A stretch of 64,000 nt of DNA. Source: Floccularia luteovirens. Its lineage: Eukaryota > Basidiomycota > Agaricomycetes > Agaricales > Squamanitaceae. Below are positions 37,687 to 51,173 of the stretch, piece by piece. Location: assembly GCA_009739215.1 (NCBI GenBank), contig VSJF01000008.1:930001-994000 (forward strand), given 5' to 3'. Made by a program: the position numbers and the translations under genes. The number at the start of each line of letters is the position of its first letter. Position 1 is the stretch's first letter. Below the pieces are notes generated by a model. The model saw only the letters and a list, made by a program, of their open reading frames with translations, was not told the origin of the DNA and ran no database searches.

Positions 37687-40239
37687 ACTAGAATTCGTGA
37701 GGCGTGGGACCTGACTCCACATATTCATTGTCAGCTCTGAAAGAAAATATGTTGCCAATAACTCAGGTGTATATATTGTGCAATACAATACTCCTGGTTG
37801 TGATGATATGAGGTATGGATAATCGGATTATTTGCTTCCACGTTTAAAATAAGTTATAACTTCGTACTACTCCGTGACTCAGGTGCAGGAACGCGGTGAG
37901 AGCGCTTATAGAAGTTACATCCTAATGTGGGCTCCGTGGTGCCAAAAGCAACGTCCGAGGTCGCTACCAGTTGAGAGTAAGGTGTAGGGTAACGGACTGT
38001 AACGGACCAATCTCCTTGTAAACCCACTGGGACCTAAGTCCAGCTATTTTCGGTTCTCAATTAAAGGTCTCTGAGTAAATCGCTAATCTGTAATCAAATG
38101 ATACAACAACTGTCGGGGCAAGAAATCAAGATCGAGTTACCATTGAGCTTGAGCGCTTGAGTGCTGAGAGCATGAAAGCCGCAAGCGTCATGCCACGCTT
38201 AAGTAGAAGTATTCGCGAAATGTTTTTGATAAATTATTTGGATTGTTAATGAATTGGGTCGCGTAAAATGAATGTGACGGCTATAAGTCTGCAAGTGAGT
38301 TACTATACGAGCTCTGTTGTAGCCAGTGAAAAAATGAACGTTTTCCGTTAGTTCTGCCAGTGGCACTCCCGGCGAGCTACTCAGCTTGGGGTGTCCAACT
38401 GAACCCCATGACCGAGATTCAATCACATTGCCGTAACTGGATAGTTCCATGTGTGGTTTCTTCTTCGAACTTGATTGTTGGTAAGGTTCATATGACCCTT
38501 CGGCTTGCGAATAAGAAAAAGAAAGCGAGTCATCATACGTATCTTCTGTTCATCCAATAAAGTATATGCACTCTTGTCGTACGATGCAAGAGCTACAATA
38601 AAATTTACGGAATGAATCACTGTACTGTCCGCAGCCCGCAGCCCTTTTTATGGTACGTACATACCTCGTTGACTAATTATACTCCTCTAGATCCGGACTC
38701 TCAGCGCTCGAAATTTGCGAATCTTCTTTCATCCCAGCAAGCTTCTTCCGTAGGCACTGGCGTAAGGGGTGGTAACTAGCGATGTTCAAAAAAATTTTCT
38801 TTTTCTTTTGCAATATACTTGAGGATCTGTTTCCGTTACCCTTGCTCAACTATACTCAAGACAAGGATATCGTAATATTGTCTTTATTATTAGACGCACT
38901 TATATCGATTCACACAGCCATACTAAAATTCAATCGCAGCTTGCAGACTCCCTTCCGCATATTCCCCATTAGTAAGTGTGGATTCACAAGGGTGTATGCC
39001 GAAACGAGTAGTGGCAACCCCAGACAGTTACGAACGTATTCATAGGGTCGCATTAGTTCCGCATCTAAAAATAAAACATGAATTACGGTGTATGAACCTT
39101 GTTGGGGGGACATTAGAGCAGAGGAATTAAATAGGTTATATAAGTATCGGATCCGATGTAGAACCTAAACAATCACAAAGTGCTGAGCGGTTATCAGTTA
39201 CTTGAATTAATAAGTCAGAATAGTAACTTTTCACTCATAAGTAACCCCAAACTATTTGTAGATAACTCCGTATTTTAGGCGCACAAAAGATCCATCGATT
39301 CAGGAGATTTCCGTGACAAGGCAACGCCCTCCCCAGAGGATAAATCTAACAACAGAACCTCTTTTAGCCGTTCCCCCATAGTGGTGCAAACCCCATGAAC
39401 AAAGAACTATTCATTTTGTGCTCTATGACGTGTGGGGAAGGCAGAATGTCAAAAAGTTTTCTCCGCGTAGATATATATGCAATCTTGTGATCTTTTAAAC
39501 TACTTACAAGGTAATGATTTGTGAGACCTGGCAGACTGTCAGTGTCAAAGTGATACGCATCGCATCGCTTACCTAGAAGAAATTACTCATGAAGCTATCC
39601 AGACGTGTCAAAAGCATAGCCGTGCGAACTCCTATCAAGGAACCGGTAAGTACGTGTTGTCCAGAGATTGATTATATTGTACAGGGCGGCCGACAAGGGA
39701 TCCCCGCACGAAAATGATCTTTTAGTAACCCATCCGGTAAATTATTGGGTCTTGCAGAGGCCACAGAAGAAGGAAATAGACAGTACTTACAATGGTCACC
39801 CGGACTGCATGCAATATGGTCGGATCATCGTGACAATTCGCTAGCACTGGTACTTTTACGTGTGAGTTTCATTGCAGAAAATAAAGTGAAAATTTGATTT
39901 GACCAGTGAAACTTGTTGAAGAATGGAAGGGTGGCCAAGAAATGGCAAAAACCACAAATAGGGCATAGCAGATGGGGGACCGGTTACGGCGGTTTCGTAT
40001 TGCATGTGTTGTTAACCCATTGAGCAACTCCACCAGACTTCCCTACATCTAATCACGATCGATCGGGTAAGGTTTGGCGTTTCGGTCATACAGTTTACAG
40101 ACTCTGTAAACACAAGATGCATCGCTGCTGACTTGGTTTGCTTTATATACCCCCTCCCTTGCTTCTCCTCTCCCCGCCGTTCTTCTTGTGCTTTCTCAGT
40201 ACCTCAGCCCACAATCTTTTCGTCATATCACCTCCAACA
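37687..40239. other. Long intergenic region
   Basis: About 2.5 kb, mixed composition. Short frames (for example 38782-39045 and 39589-39645) have no family motifs. A CT-rich tract at 40147-40190 marks the promoter/5' UTR of the downstream transporter. No RNA gene or repeat was recognised. Confidence 0.5.
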
Positions 40240-41154
40240 ATGAACAGTGTCGACATTGAGAAAGCCAACATAGAAGCGACCACCCCCCATCAGGCAATGA
40301 ATCGTGCAAACGGTGTCGCTCGCGTACCGCGTCCGTCCTCCATCGGCAACCCTGCATCGCTGTATGTTCAAACCATTGCCCATCGTCCATTTTATTGATT
40401 GCATTTTAATTTTCAGTGGTCTCTTCTCTTTCGCATCGACAACGTTCATCTTGTCCCTCTACAATATTAATACGAGAAGTATCACCCACCCCAATGTCGT
40501 CGTCGGCATGGCCATTTTCTGCGGTGGCCTTTCTCAACTCCTAGCTGGAATGTGGGAGTTCCCCAGAAATAACGTATTTGGTGCAACAGGTTGGTGTTCA
40601 TAATATGTTGTTTCTATCTTCATTAGTCTCATCAACATGCGCATAGCATTCACATCCTACGGGGCTTTCTGGATGTCATACGCTACAATCCTGATCCCAG
40701 GGAGCGGTATTGTAGCTGCTTATGAAGGCAAAGAAGATGAGCTATCGAGTGCTCTGGGTATCTACCTTGTCACCTGGGCCCTTGTTACATTCTTCCTTTT
40801 GTGAGTTTCTCACTGCAACATAATCGGTGAACTAACCTTAAATGTCAATCAGCATCGCTGCTCTACGCAAGAGTATAGGTTTTATCGCGCTCTTCGCTTC
40901 TCTAACTATCACGTTCGTACTGCTCGCTGCTGGAGAATTCACTGGAGTCGCAGGGTAAGTACAATAATAGCTGATCAAATCGAAGTGTTGAACCGTGGTC
41001 TGACATCATCATCAGATCAAGAAAGGCTGGTGGTGTAATTGGTGTAATCACTGCTTTCATCGCATACTACATTGGCTTGAGTGACCTACTGGCAAGCGAG
41101 GAACGGGCTATCAGCCAGCTCCCTATTGGTGTCTTTGCAAAGAGATATGACTGA
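40240..41154 (+). CDS. GPR1/FUN34/YaaH (ATO) family acetate/ammonium transporter
   Basis: Plasma-membrane protein with six helices, in yeast Ato1/Ady2 and Ato2/3, exporting ammonium or importing acetate and other monocarboxylates. Five exons: 40240-40361, 40417-40589, 40647-40800, 40853-40954 and 41016-41154; 690 nt, 229 residues. The family signature NPASLGLFSFASTTFILSLY is intact, followed by VGMAIFCGGLSQLLAGMWEF, FTSYGAFWMSYATILIPGSG and SRKAGGVIGVITAFIAYYIG. C terminus QLPIGVFAKRYD. All introns are GT-AG. Given the oxalate decarboxylase 10 kb away, a monocarboxylate role is attractive, but this is only inference. Confidence 0.93.
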
Positions 41155-42986
41155 GCACCCAGAGTTTTACGATATCCTCTTCTCGTTGATTCATGACTTC
41201 GGTAATCCCGTTATTCAGCACAAGATGAACCTTGATGCTACGATGCTACGATTTTCACCAGTCCCCGTGCTTGCGACAATGAACTGCAGCATATATATAC
41301 CCTGTACATATTTGATCGATAGACAATATGCCCGACCTACCTAATTATTTCAGTTGAAATGTTTTGCCTGTGTGTCGACTGAGAGTCCTATGCCTTCTGA
41401 TGAGAATTCAGTTTGCAACAAAACCACTGTAAACCGACTTTCAGATCCATAGTACTAGGTATGGAAGGTGACTGGATGGATAAAGTGTAGCTCATTATCA
41501 AGCTCCAATCTTACCAATGAGAACCTCGGTACTTTTTGTTGGATATATCCTCTGGAGAATAAATTTCCGGGAATCGTGAGCAATGTTCTAATGTAGATGG
41601 ATCATGCGGGCCGCTGAGTTGTTTATACGGGGAATGCCCACATTCGTTACATGAGAACCCATTACATGAGAATTTTGATGGGAATAGAAAGGAGAAGCTG
41701 AAGTATTACTCCCCGGTGCCTCAAGTCATAAGCTTGAATTATAGTACAACGTGCACAAAGAGCCCACACCCATGATGCATGGGAGGCGTCAGTGAAGCAA
41801 TGAATTCAGATATTGGTATACATACCTACCGTAACGCAAAAATCCCGGAAGAACCAAATTTTCCGGCATTCTAGGTGGATCATTTTGTTTGTGCGGCTTA
41901 GAGGAGTTAGTGACGTGGAAGGAAAATAGGGTGCGGTCTCGATATCAGATTCGAAGGGTGAACGATTTAGGTAAGCCGAAGCTACATCACAACTTCTAGG
42001 GAATACGAAACACTACAACATTATCATCACAATGATAGCTCCTAGCAGATCGTCGGACCATGTGTGATTTGCAGCTTCAAGTGTATAGGATATATGGTAA
42101 ATGCCCATGCCAACGCACATTGCCAGCATACTCCGATCAATAAATGTCAACTCACACATGTTGGACCGGCGTGCATGTCCCGACTGAATATGGAATGCAG
42201 AGTTCTGAGTCGACGCGATAGCATCGCCTATCAACGCGACATCGCTTGAAATTTCCCTTGGAATGTAGACTGTGATGGAGAGATGGAGAATGTCTTCGGG
42301 AAACGGTTATGTATGTCCCCAAAAACCAATGTTCTAAGATGTTCGGATTTATCCGGGAGCCAAACAAACAACTCAAGTCGAAACAAAAACAATGAGCGCG
42401 TTACGTAATTAAATTCCACAATGTTCTCTTGCTCTCCTCCGAGCACACCAATCGCATGCATATGTATGATCTAGGCATCCACACATTACCTATCAACTCG
42501 GAACTTTGTGTTTCTCAGCTTTTCCTCCAGCTAATAAGATACACTTGCTCACTCCCAGTATGATCGGTGCCCGAAACAAATTTTAGTGGTTCGAGAAAAG
42601 CAAACTACTACTTACGGTCTTTCCCATCACAAAATGGGACCACCGTCTCAGGGGATCTTCCGCGCAGAGTATATGCGTCAAGAAAGGAATGCTTTGACGA
42701 GGTGGTGGCCACTCGGGATCTTTGGATGCCTAATCCTACTTGGTCCCGTCAAAGCAAAATTTCAGCCACAACGTCTCTTGAAGTACCTACAAACAATATG
42801 AAAATAAGGATTCTATCAAAATTTTCACTAATCAAGAATTTGCATGGCGCTTTGACCAATATGTTACTGTCTAATCCTTGTGCGCTTTGGCTTTGACTTT
42901 AGCTTTGACTTTGTTCCCGAGCACTCCTCGCATATAAGTCCCTTCGATGGCAGTTACACCTCCTAAACACGAGAACATTGGAACTC
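41155..42986. other. Intergenic, one weak minus-strand frame
   Basis: A minus-strand frame at 42013-42290 (YIPREISSDVALIGDAIAST ... AIIVMIML) is protein-like but has no start, no motif and no recognised family. The rest has no supported gene. Confidence 0.4.
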
Positions 42987-44082
42987 ATGGATCAAGTAAC
43001 CGAGAATCAAATCGTCGCTTTCCAGGACCAAGCCATGGAGACCAAACCTGAAAACGGGACCATTATGCCTGGTTGCAGTCCACGGGACAACGAAATAGTT
43101 AACACGCAAGACCACAATATTGGTGGCGAGGACAACGAATACGAGAGTGACTCCACAGAAGACGATACCAACGAATATTGTTTTTCGCTGAAAGATTACC
43201 TGAGGGACGCGCGGTTTCCTACATTTCTATGGCAGGGTGAAGAATTCTTGAGCGGAGCACGACAATTGGGACACGCACCGGATTGGCCTGACTATGCAGA
43301 GCTACACAGAGATCCTGGTACTCGCACTTTGAAGGAGGTCGTGAGATGTGGTATCATGGAATTCGCGCCACCGGTCATGTTATGTGAGCCTCCTTTCGCA
43401 AATTTTAACTACAGCGCGCCAATGTTTTACAGATATGCTTCGTTTAAGTGATGTGATTGTCGACATGGACGAGGACAAGGAAACTACAGAACTACGTCTG
43501 TTTTGTGAAGACGGAAAAGTGGATTACTCTGAAGAAGTTCTCAATTTCCTCATTAAAGTTGAGAATGATGAACAATTTATTCAACTACTGGAACGCTTTG
43601 TGCTTAATACGGTCTCAGAAGTTGCTCGCATACAGCAAAGAATAATTCCAAGCTCGCCACTCGCTGATACTATAAAGTTCAATCATTCAAATAACCTGCT
43701 GCACGTTACAGATCCTCGATGGCACATTTTTACCTTGGTTTGTTTTTCCACTCAACCTCTTTCAAATCTTGACAAACTGATTTTTTTGAACTGGTAGCCA
43801 CCGGACTCATTCAGCCTCATCCCACTCACTATTGTTTTCATTAAGCCTTGGGAATTTGGACTTTTTGATTTCGGAGAGTTCTCCAAGGGCCAAAACGGTG
43901 TGTAACTTTGATTCTTCGTACCCACGCATTGCATTTGACAATATGAATACCAGTTTTGGAATGGGCGTCTTGATAATTTGGAAGCGCAACCCCAGATGAG
44001 GGCTTCAGATACTATTTGGGCAGTGGTGCGTATTGGTAGCTTGATAGTTTCCCAATCTCTCATTTGCTCTCTAGCTGTATGA
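42987..44082 (+). CDS. Orphan acidic hypothetical protein
   Basis: Start MDQVTENQIVAFQDQAMETK; the first 65 residues are acidic and disordered (EDNEYESDSTEDDTNEYC). A folded part follows: KDYLRDARFPTFLWQGEEFL, RTLKEVVRCGIMEFAPPVM, then after an intron (43382-43431) MLRLSDVIVDMDEDKETTEL. Further exons give LVNP-free segments PPDSFSLIPLTIVFIKPWEF and FWNGRLDNLEAQPQMRASDT, ending at TGA 44080-44082. Introns are GT-AG and the frame is kept. No known domain recognised; resembles lineage-specific Agaricomycete proteins. Confidence 0.5.
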
Positions 44083-46052
44083 CATATGCAAGGGGCACGG
44101 GCATTTCTTTGTTGTTACGAACTATCTTTTCTAGATATTCGGTTGTTTTAACAAAGGTGGGTAGCTTAGCTAGTTATTGTCCCCCTCATCCTTGACAATT
44201 CCTGGTCCGATTGGCGTTTTTCCCTTTTCAAGACCACACAATTGTGAAAGTCACCCCTGTGTTGCATGCGAGGATAATGGACTTTGATAACGTTTCGCCT
44301 CCTGTGCCATATCTTGGCGCTAGTGTTGTTGAAACGCTCTTCTTTTGGATGCAGAATGCGAGAGGTGCAGTATTGGATGGGCGATGAAATGGTTTATGTA
44401 TAGTTTATGCCGGTAGTGTGAACATGTATGTATTGTACGAAATTTTTTCTGTTCGGATTCGCATTTTATGCCTTTTGTTTGATGCCGAATGTTGTTCTGA
44501 TTCTTCGACTCTCACCGAAATCTTTGCCGAACCCAGTCTTCGCTGCCGAGCTTGCAACTCCCAGGAGTATAAAGATAGATTCATAAGTTTATCTTTCGAA
44601 GTAGTATGTAATTGAATAAGAGCCTAGTTACTTGGTGATTTTATTACACGAAACAACGCGACCATCAGAAAAAAAATCAAACTTTGTGTGGGCATGACAT
44701 ATTAATGTGGGCGACCCCCACCTCTCTACGAGTGGTGTGGGGAGGGCTGGGCAAAGTCTAGTTAAAGGCACGAATATACGGATACGAGAGATTGCGGAAA
44801 GGTATGAGACCGTGCCTCGCTGGAGGCTGGAATGGTCGATAGCTACATGAACCGCATGCGCACATGGATCTAAAAGTATACAGCATGATGTACTTATTCT
44901 AGTTACTACTGTACTAATAATATCCTCCATGTTAAAGTCAACTATCTGGCACTGAAATGACCCATTGACTTTCTTCTTCCATAGCAACGTCAAATAGAGT
45001 GACTTACGGTGTAGTGAATTGCGGTGTCTGGAGGCCTCATTTCACAACATTGATATGTCCATGTGGCGCTTGGCGGTTTATCATGCCTGTGCACACAGTG
45101 CCTGGCACTATGATTATTGGTATAAGCCATATATAAGTAATTTTGATAAGTAATATTAGCTGTGCGCAGACTCGAAAAGTTGGATGGAGCAATAAAACAT
45201 ATTTAGACTTTGAAGGGCGTGACATGTCTCCTCAATATAATGTGAGATGTGAAAGGTAAAAACACATTGTGTAGGCATGTCCTGCATATGTCATGTATGA
45301 TGCTCGTAAAACGAATCAGTGGCATAGTCATCATTTGTTACAAGGATCTTTTGTTGTCGAATGAGTAAACAAGGAATTTGTTGTGTTTCGAGGATAGCGA
45401 CGTGTGACTGTGCGGCGAACTTTGACCATCATAAAGGTTTTGCGATCAAGGTGGCTTGCGGTGTCAGAGGTTACGTATGATACGGGGTTAGTTAATTAAC
45501 AAAAAATAAAATGAAAACTATGCTAGCCGTACAGGTTTGTGTGCTGCCAAGGTGTTCTGGTTTCTCTTGGAATGTATTTATAAAATGGTGTAGTGCACAG
45601 TAGTACTTAGGAAGTGTTCCAACTAAAAGCTGGAACGGTCGAGGCAACTTGATCATGATGCATGGATTACAACTGATTGGAGTTCTACGGGTTCACTTTA
45701 CTCCGTAGTGGCAGGCAATGACCCCAAAGCCCAAGTGAAAAGAAAGAAATGAAAGAAAAACAGAAAGTAGTCAATTGAAGAGACAGACAATGTCTTAGTT
45801 TCATGTCAGTACATGATGAGAAGCAGAGAGCAGAGAACGAGAGACACTGGACGGTACTTGAGGATAGTAGGGGTGGTGACAGGGGTCTTAGTGTGATTGT
45901 GTGACAGAGCTAAGACCATAACAAGACCTGACAACGTGAGCGGGCATTCCATCTTCATCATAACTCTCCATTCTTTTTCCACTCCTCTTTGTTCACCCTA
46001 GCGGCTTTGCCCTCCCTCCCTCCTCCTCTCCTTCCCTTCGACATCTTTTCAA
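44083..46052. other. Long intergenic region with glyoxal oxidase promoter
   Basis: About 2 kb with no supported gene. The last 80 bp are strongly pyrimidine-rich (about 45970-46045), as expected for the promoter and leader of an expressed fungal gene. Confidence 0.5.
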
Positions 46053-48569
46053 ATGTTGTCGCCACCTCTTTCTCTACTCGCACTATGTTTTGCCACTGCT
46101 TCCTCTCCAGTCCTGGCTGCAACCGCAGGTTCGTTTGTGGATGGAGGAGATACCCTCGTCAGTGCAATGATGGTTCGTAACTCTTTTTGTTCTCCTACTT
46201 CAAAGTTACCTACTCAGAATCCTATAGATGTTCGTTGGTAATTCACAAAGAGTGTACATACTTGACAAGGCGGAAGGAAATGCCGCGCAAGTTGCTGGAC
46301 ATCCAGCTTGGGGTTCAGTGTGGTATGTTGTATACCTATCTACCATTCTACTCCCTTTTCCTTAATAGTTATATGTAGGGACATTGACTCACACCAGGCT
46401 CAAGTTATGGATATCAGAACAAATACCTTCTGTTCCTCTGGTTTCCACCTTCCAAACGGATCATATATCACTTTGGGTGGAAACGGAGCTATTGGCCCTA
46501 ACGGAAACATCGGATCTCAAAAAAATCCAGACCAAGTGTCGGGTGCATGGGATTCCGTCTATCAAGACTTTGATGGCGCCAAAGCTATCCGCATATTGGA
46601 CCCATGTACCCGTGATCAAGATATCAATTCCCCCGCATGTACATGGTTTGACGATCCAACTATTCTATCAATGCAGAGAAAACGCTGGTATTCGAGTGCG
46701 GAAGGCCTTGCTGATGGTAGTATCATAATTTTAGGCGGTTTTGTTAATGGAGGTTATGTCAATCGAAATTTCCCTAATACCGATCCCGAGTTCTCTGGAG
46801 GTGCTGCTGAAAATACCATTGAATTTTACCCTAGTCGGGGACCACCCATGCGTTCTCCCTTCTTAATTGGTGCATCTGGACTCAACGCATACGCTCATGC
46901 TTTCTTAATGCCCTCCGGGAAAATCTTTATGCAGGCCAATGTATCCACAAGTATGTTCTCCCAAATAATTTCCTTTGTCTACATGCTGACGATCCTTCTT
47001 TTTATAGCCCTCTTGGACCCTGACACTGGAACGGAGACAGACCTGCCCCCGATGCCCCATGGTGTAGTCCGTGTGTACCCTGCGTCTGGTGCAGTTGCTA
47101 TGCTTCCTCTTACGCCGGCAAACAATTACGTACCTACCATCCTATTCTGTGGCGGTCAGGAGATGCCTCCAGACGCATATGGCAATTATGCAGTTCCCGC
47201 CGTCAATACTTGGGAATTCCCTGCATCAACTGATTGTCAACGCATTACTCCAGAGCCGACAGATGGTTCACCCGTTACATATACCCAAGACGATGATATG
47301 ATGGAAGGCCGGACGATGGGCCAATTCATCATTCTCCCCAACGGAAAGCTCTTCATTGTCAACGGTGGTTTGAACGGAACTGCCGGATACGCACAATTCA
47401 CTGGCCAAACAGCTTCATTTGGTGACATGCCATTCGGAGAATCTTTGGCCTCTGGACCCGTTTTGACTCCTGCGATCTACGATCCTCTTGCACCAGCAGG
47501 TAAGCGCTGGTCTAGAGACAACCTGGGGTCTTCCACTATCCCTCGTCTATATCATTCGTCCGCTACACTCTTACCAGATGGTTCTGTTCTAATCGCTGGG
47601 TCCAACCCGAATATCGATGTGAATACGTCCACAATCTTTCCTACAACATACAAGGCAGAAATATTCTTTCCTTCATACTTCTCCGCTCCGACACGTCCAA
47701 CAGTAACTGGCGCACCTACTACATTGTCTTACGGTGGTAGCTACTTCAACATAAGCGTCTCTGCTACATCGTATTCTGGTTCAGCCAATGATGCAGCTGA
47801 TAAAACGACGGTTGTCATCCATCGTTCTGGCTTTACCACGCATGCTATGAATATGGGACAGAGATTGATGCAACTCAATAACACCTACACCGTGAACAGC
47901 GATGGCTCTATTACACTGCATGTCTCGCAACCACCTCCAAACCCAAACCTCTACTCACCGGGTCCTGCATTTTTATATGTTGTGATTGACGGCATTCCTA
48001 GCAATGGGTCATATCTGATTGTTGGTAATGGGCAGATGGGCACTCAACCCACAGCACCTGCATCTGTTCTCCCTGATAGCGTACGGGTCAGTAGCGTATC
48101 AGGAGCTGCTCCTTCTGGAAATAATGACTCTGGTGGCGCTGCATCTGGAGACCAAAACACTGCTACAAGCGGATCCACTACACACACAGGCGTCATAGTT
48201 GGAGCTGTTGTTGGAGCTATCGCAATTCTTGGAATCATTGGTGCGCTTATTGGTGTTTATCTTGCTCGGCGCCGACGTGCATTGATGCGTGATACCCCAT
48301 CTACTCACTATCCAATGACTGGTGGTGTTGGAGGCGCGGCGGCTGCTTTGGGTAGCCGAGGGACGAGAATTTCTGATTCAAGTCCCTTTGTACCCCTCCA
48401 ACAGGATAATCACAGTCATGCGTGGAACGCCAGTAGTACAAGTCTCTCTGGACCATACAGAGATGATATTGCTGTTGATGGAAGAAATGGATCCGGGATG
48501 AGTATGGAATACGATCCCTATACGCGCACACCTATGCAGAGCAATGGAACACCGCAGTATCGATATTAA
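46053..48569 (+). CDS. Glyoxal oxidase / copper radical oxidase (AA5_1), membrane-anchored
   Basis: Extracellular copper radical oxidase converting aldehydes such as glyoxal and methylglyoxal to acids with H2O2 production, a source of peroxide for ligninolysis. Signal peptide MLSPPLSLLALCFATASSPV. Active-site residues visible: Cys in TFCSSGFHL and Tyr in KRWYSSAEGL (the Cys-Tyr cofactor), Tyr and His in PRLYHSSATLL and His in TTHAMNMGQR, matching Cys70, Tyr135, Tyr377/His378 and His471 of Phanerochaete GLOX. Galactose-oxidase-type C-terminal domain, then a Ser/Gly-rich linker, a helix VIVGAVVGAIAILGIIGALI, basic stop-transfer RRRR, and a cytosolic tail of about 90 residues. Introns: about 46170-46228, 46319-46378 and 46951-47008. 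Intact. Confidence 0.95.
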
Positions 48570-49531
48570 TATGTTTTCAGAGTAATTTTATTAGACTTGT
48601 TGGGACAATTCTTCTTTTCGCATTTTCAACCCCATCTTTTGACGATTTTGTTTATAACCTCACTGCTGTATTTTGACTACCCCATTTCCACCGAATTCCC
48701 GTATCACCAATGTTGCTATCATCGCTTCTCCATTCCTAGATCTCCACTGTCACTAGCCACCTTTGTGGAGCATGTGGAATCGCACCATCCGAACTTTTTC
48801 AACCTCCCTTTCTCCTAGATTCGGATTAGTTTTTACTGCAGGATTTTACGGACATGGACGTGTAGATAAAATTAAATAATTACCAACATGATCTGAATGC
48901 AGAGCAGAAATACACTCATTTTTTTACATATATAAATATGGCGGGTTTTAAGCGGTTTTACGTGGATATCGTAAGTACTTGGCGTGTGCGGTCGGTTACT
49001 TACAAACCGTTGAACGCTAAAGCGCTAAATGCTTGATGCATGCACATAGTAAGCCTCCATCACCGAGTTCGTGGAATGATATATACATAACGACAATGGG
49101 CGTCAATCTGTTGATGTCGCCCGCCTACTGCCTAAAGATGATGAAAACACATGGACGTATTGTCTAGTAAAATTTGATTTTGATATCTCGAACCTCATCT
49201 TCGTCGTGCTCCACAATTCACGCCACGAATGGTAAACAGGTCACAATACGTGCGGCGTGCACACTGGGATTTGCAGATGCCATTCCGGTCAACTTATGTT
49301 ATTGGATTCGCTATAGTACCCACGAACTAAGTATGAAAAAAGGTGGCTGACTCTTTTGATGAACCTGACGGAGTAATGAATATATTGGAGTGGGGTTGTG
49401 ATCTTGTATGACACCATTCCGCCGATATGCGGAGTGAAATATTAAACTCTTAAGTTACAGGACATTCTTCTCTTCCAGCCAGTGTCTTTGTCAGTGACAA
49501 CCACCACGATAATTTGTTCACATCACTCAAC
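48570..49531. other. Intergenic
   Basis: About 960 bp, AT-rich in places (48860-48930). No gene, RNA or clear repeat recognised. Confidence 0.5.
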
Positions 49532-51173
49532 ATGCCATCAACACGACCTCGCTATATCGAGCTCGCTACGAAACCTCCCACCACACCACAAGAAAAGAAT
49601 CAAATAAAGCGCATTATACGTTCCGAGTTGATCCACAGTGTGCAGCGGGTGCAGCGGCATATGAGACACCGCCAATACGATAGCCGTCAGAGTGTGTATC
49701 TTGGAAATACGGGCATTGCATTAATGGAGTACAGACTATCTTCTCTGTTGATACAGCCAGAGGTTTTGGCGGCCCCATCAAGTCATAACCATGACCAAAA
49801 CAGACGGCCTACCACCACCTCTGAGGCTGTTCCCCAGAAAGAAGATGCCTTGTCACCGAGGTCCTTAATGGCCTGCGGAGATGAGAGGCTTGCTAAGTCC
49901 CTAGGGACCAAATCCACGTCTACTGACCACCGTCCAGTCCGAGATACCGCTCATGCGTCATTCCTAGAAACAGAAATTGGCTCAGCGACACTAGTACTTA
50001 CTAGGGCGCTTTGGTCAAATGAAGAAACGATTGTATCAGCTATACCGAGGAGCGAAAAACTAGTGCAGAGTGCAATAGATATGATTGACCGAGAGGATGC
50101 AGATACCTCTAACATTGACGAAGATGGATGTGAAGTTCTCTATGGACGTGCAGGTCTCTTATATGCGCTTCTGTCGATGAGAAAAACTCTTATTTTACAC
50201 GAATCCTCCTCTGAAAGAGCTCCTGGAGACCCGAGCATCCTTCGCCACCTCTCTTCTGATGCAACTTTGAGCAAGGTTATTGATTCTATCATCATTCGAG
50301 GAAAGCACGGCTCAGCGGTATATGCTAAAGAGATGCACCATAAACACGCCAACCTAACCCCGCCATTGATGTGGATCTGGCATGGGAAGCGCTATCTTGG
50401 GGGTGCCCATGGAATAGGTTTGTATCCCGATCAATATCAAAATGCTCACTGCTTAGTGGACAATCAGCTGGGATCCTCCATATACTGTTGAGTGCGCCCG
50501 ATGTACTGATAGAAAAACATGCTTTGCATGTTGCACAGACTGTTGAATGGATCCTGGGATTACAAGACGCCTCAGGAAATTGGCCAACTCAGGCTCCAGG
50601 TAGATATGGCTATAGTCCAGGCGAAAATGACTTGGTGCAGTAAGTTGCTTTTCGGATGGCTTCCATTTGATCCTCGAGTTTAATCTGCTATCCAATAGGT
50701 GGTGCCATGGTGCACCCGGGATATTGATGCTATTATCTGCGATTCTCAGATGCACGTACAAAGCCAATAGTCCTTTCGTCTTATCTTCGGAACTCAAAGA
50801 GAAAATTACTACATCACTCCATCATGGCACATCACTTGTGTATCGTCACGGACTACTACGCAAGGGTGTCGGGTTGTGTCACGGCACAGCGGGTTCTGTA
50901 TACGCGCTCTTAGCCGTATCTGACGTTCTTGACATTGATTCGACGACTTGCCCTTACTTCACTCAAGCAGTACATCTCGCTCATCTGGCAACATACGTCG
51001 AGGACATGACATTCAATGGCGATATGAAAACGCCAGATCATCCCTGGAGCTTGTACGAAGGTTTGGGTGGGATGTGCTGCGCATGGGGGGAAGTCCTTAG
51101 CAGATTTGAGACTAATCATCATAGAAGGCCTTGTAGTGGCATGCCAGGATTCGATGATCTCCATACTGTGTAA
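49532..51173 (+). CDS. LanC-like (LANCL-type) zinc protein
   Basis: Eukaryotic relative of lantibiotic cyclases; LANCL proteins add glutathione to dehydroalanine/dehydrobutyrine residues. Three exons: 49532-50417, 50468-50639 and 50699-51173, 1533 nt, 510 residues. (alpha/alpha) barrel motifs: HGKRYLGGAHGIAGILHILL (acid/base His), QWCHGAPGILMLL (Zn Cys) and GLCHGTAGSVYALL (Zn Cys-His). YEGLGGMCCAWGEVL completes the core. An insertion of about 90 residues at 90-170 (RRPTTTSEAVPQKEDALSPR region) is low-complexity and probably disordered. Intact; all introns GT-AG. Confidence 0.92.

Noticed and set aside
44628..44993. 121-codon minus-strand frame
   Set aside because: Not supported by motifs, and composition is that of intergenic DNA; too weak to list as a gene.
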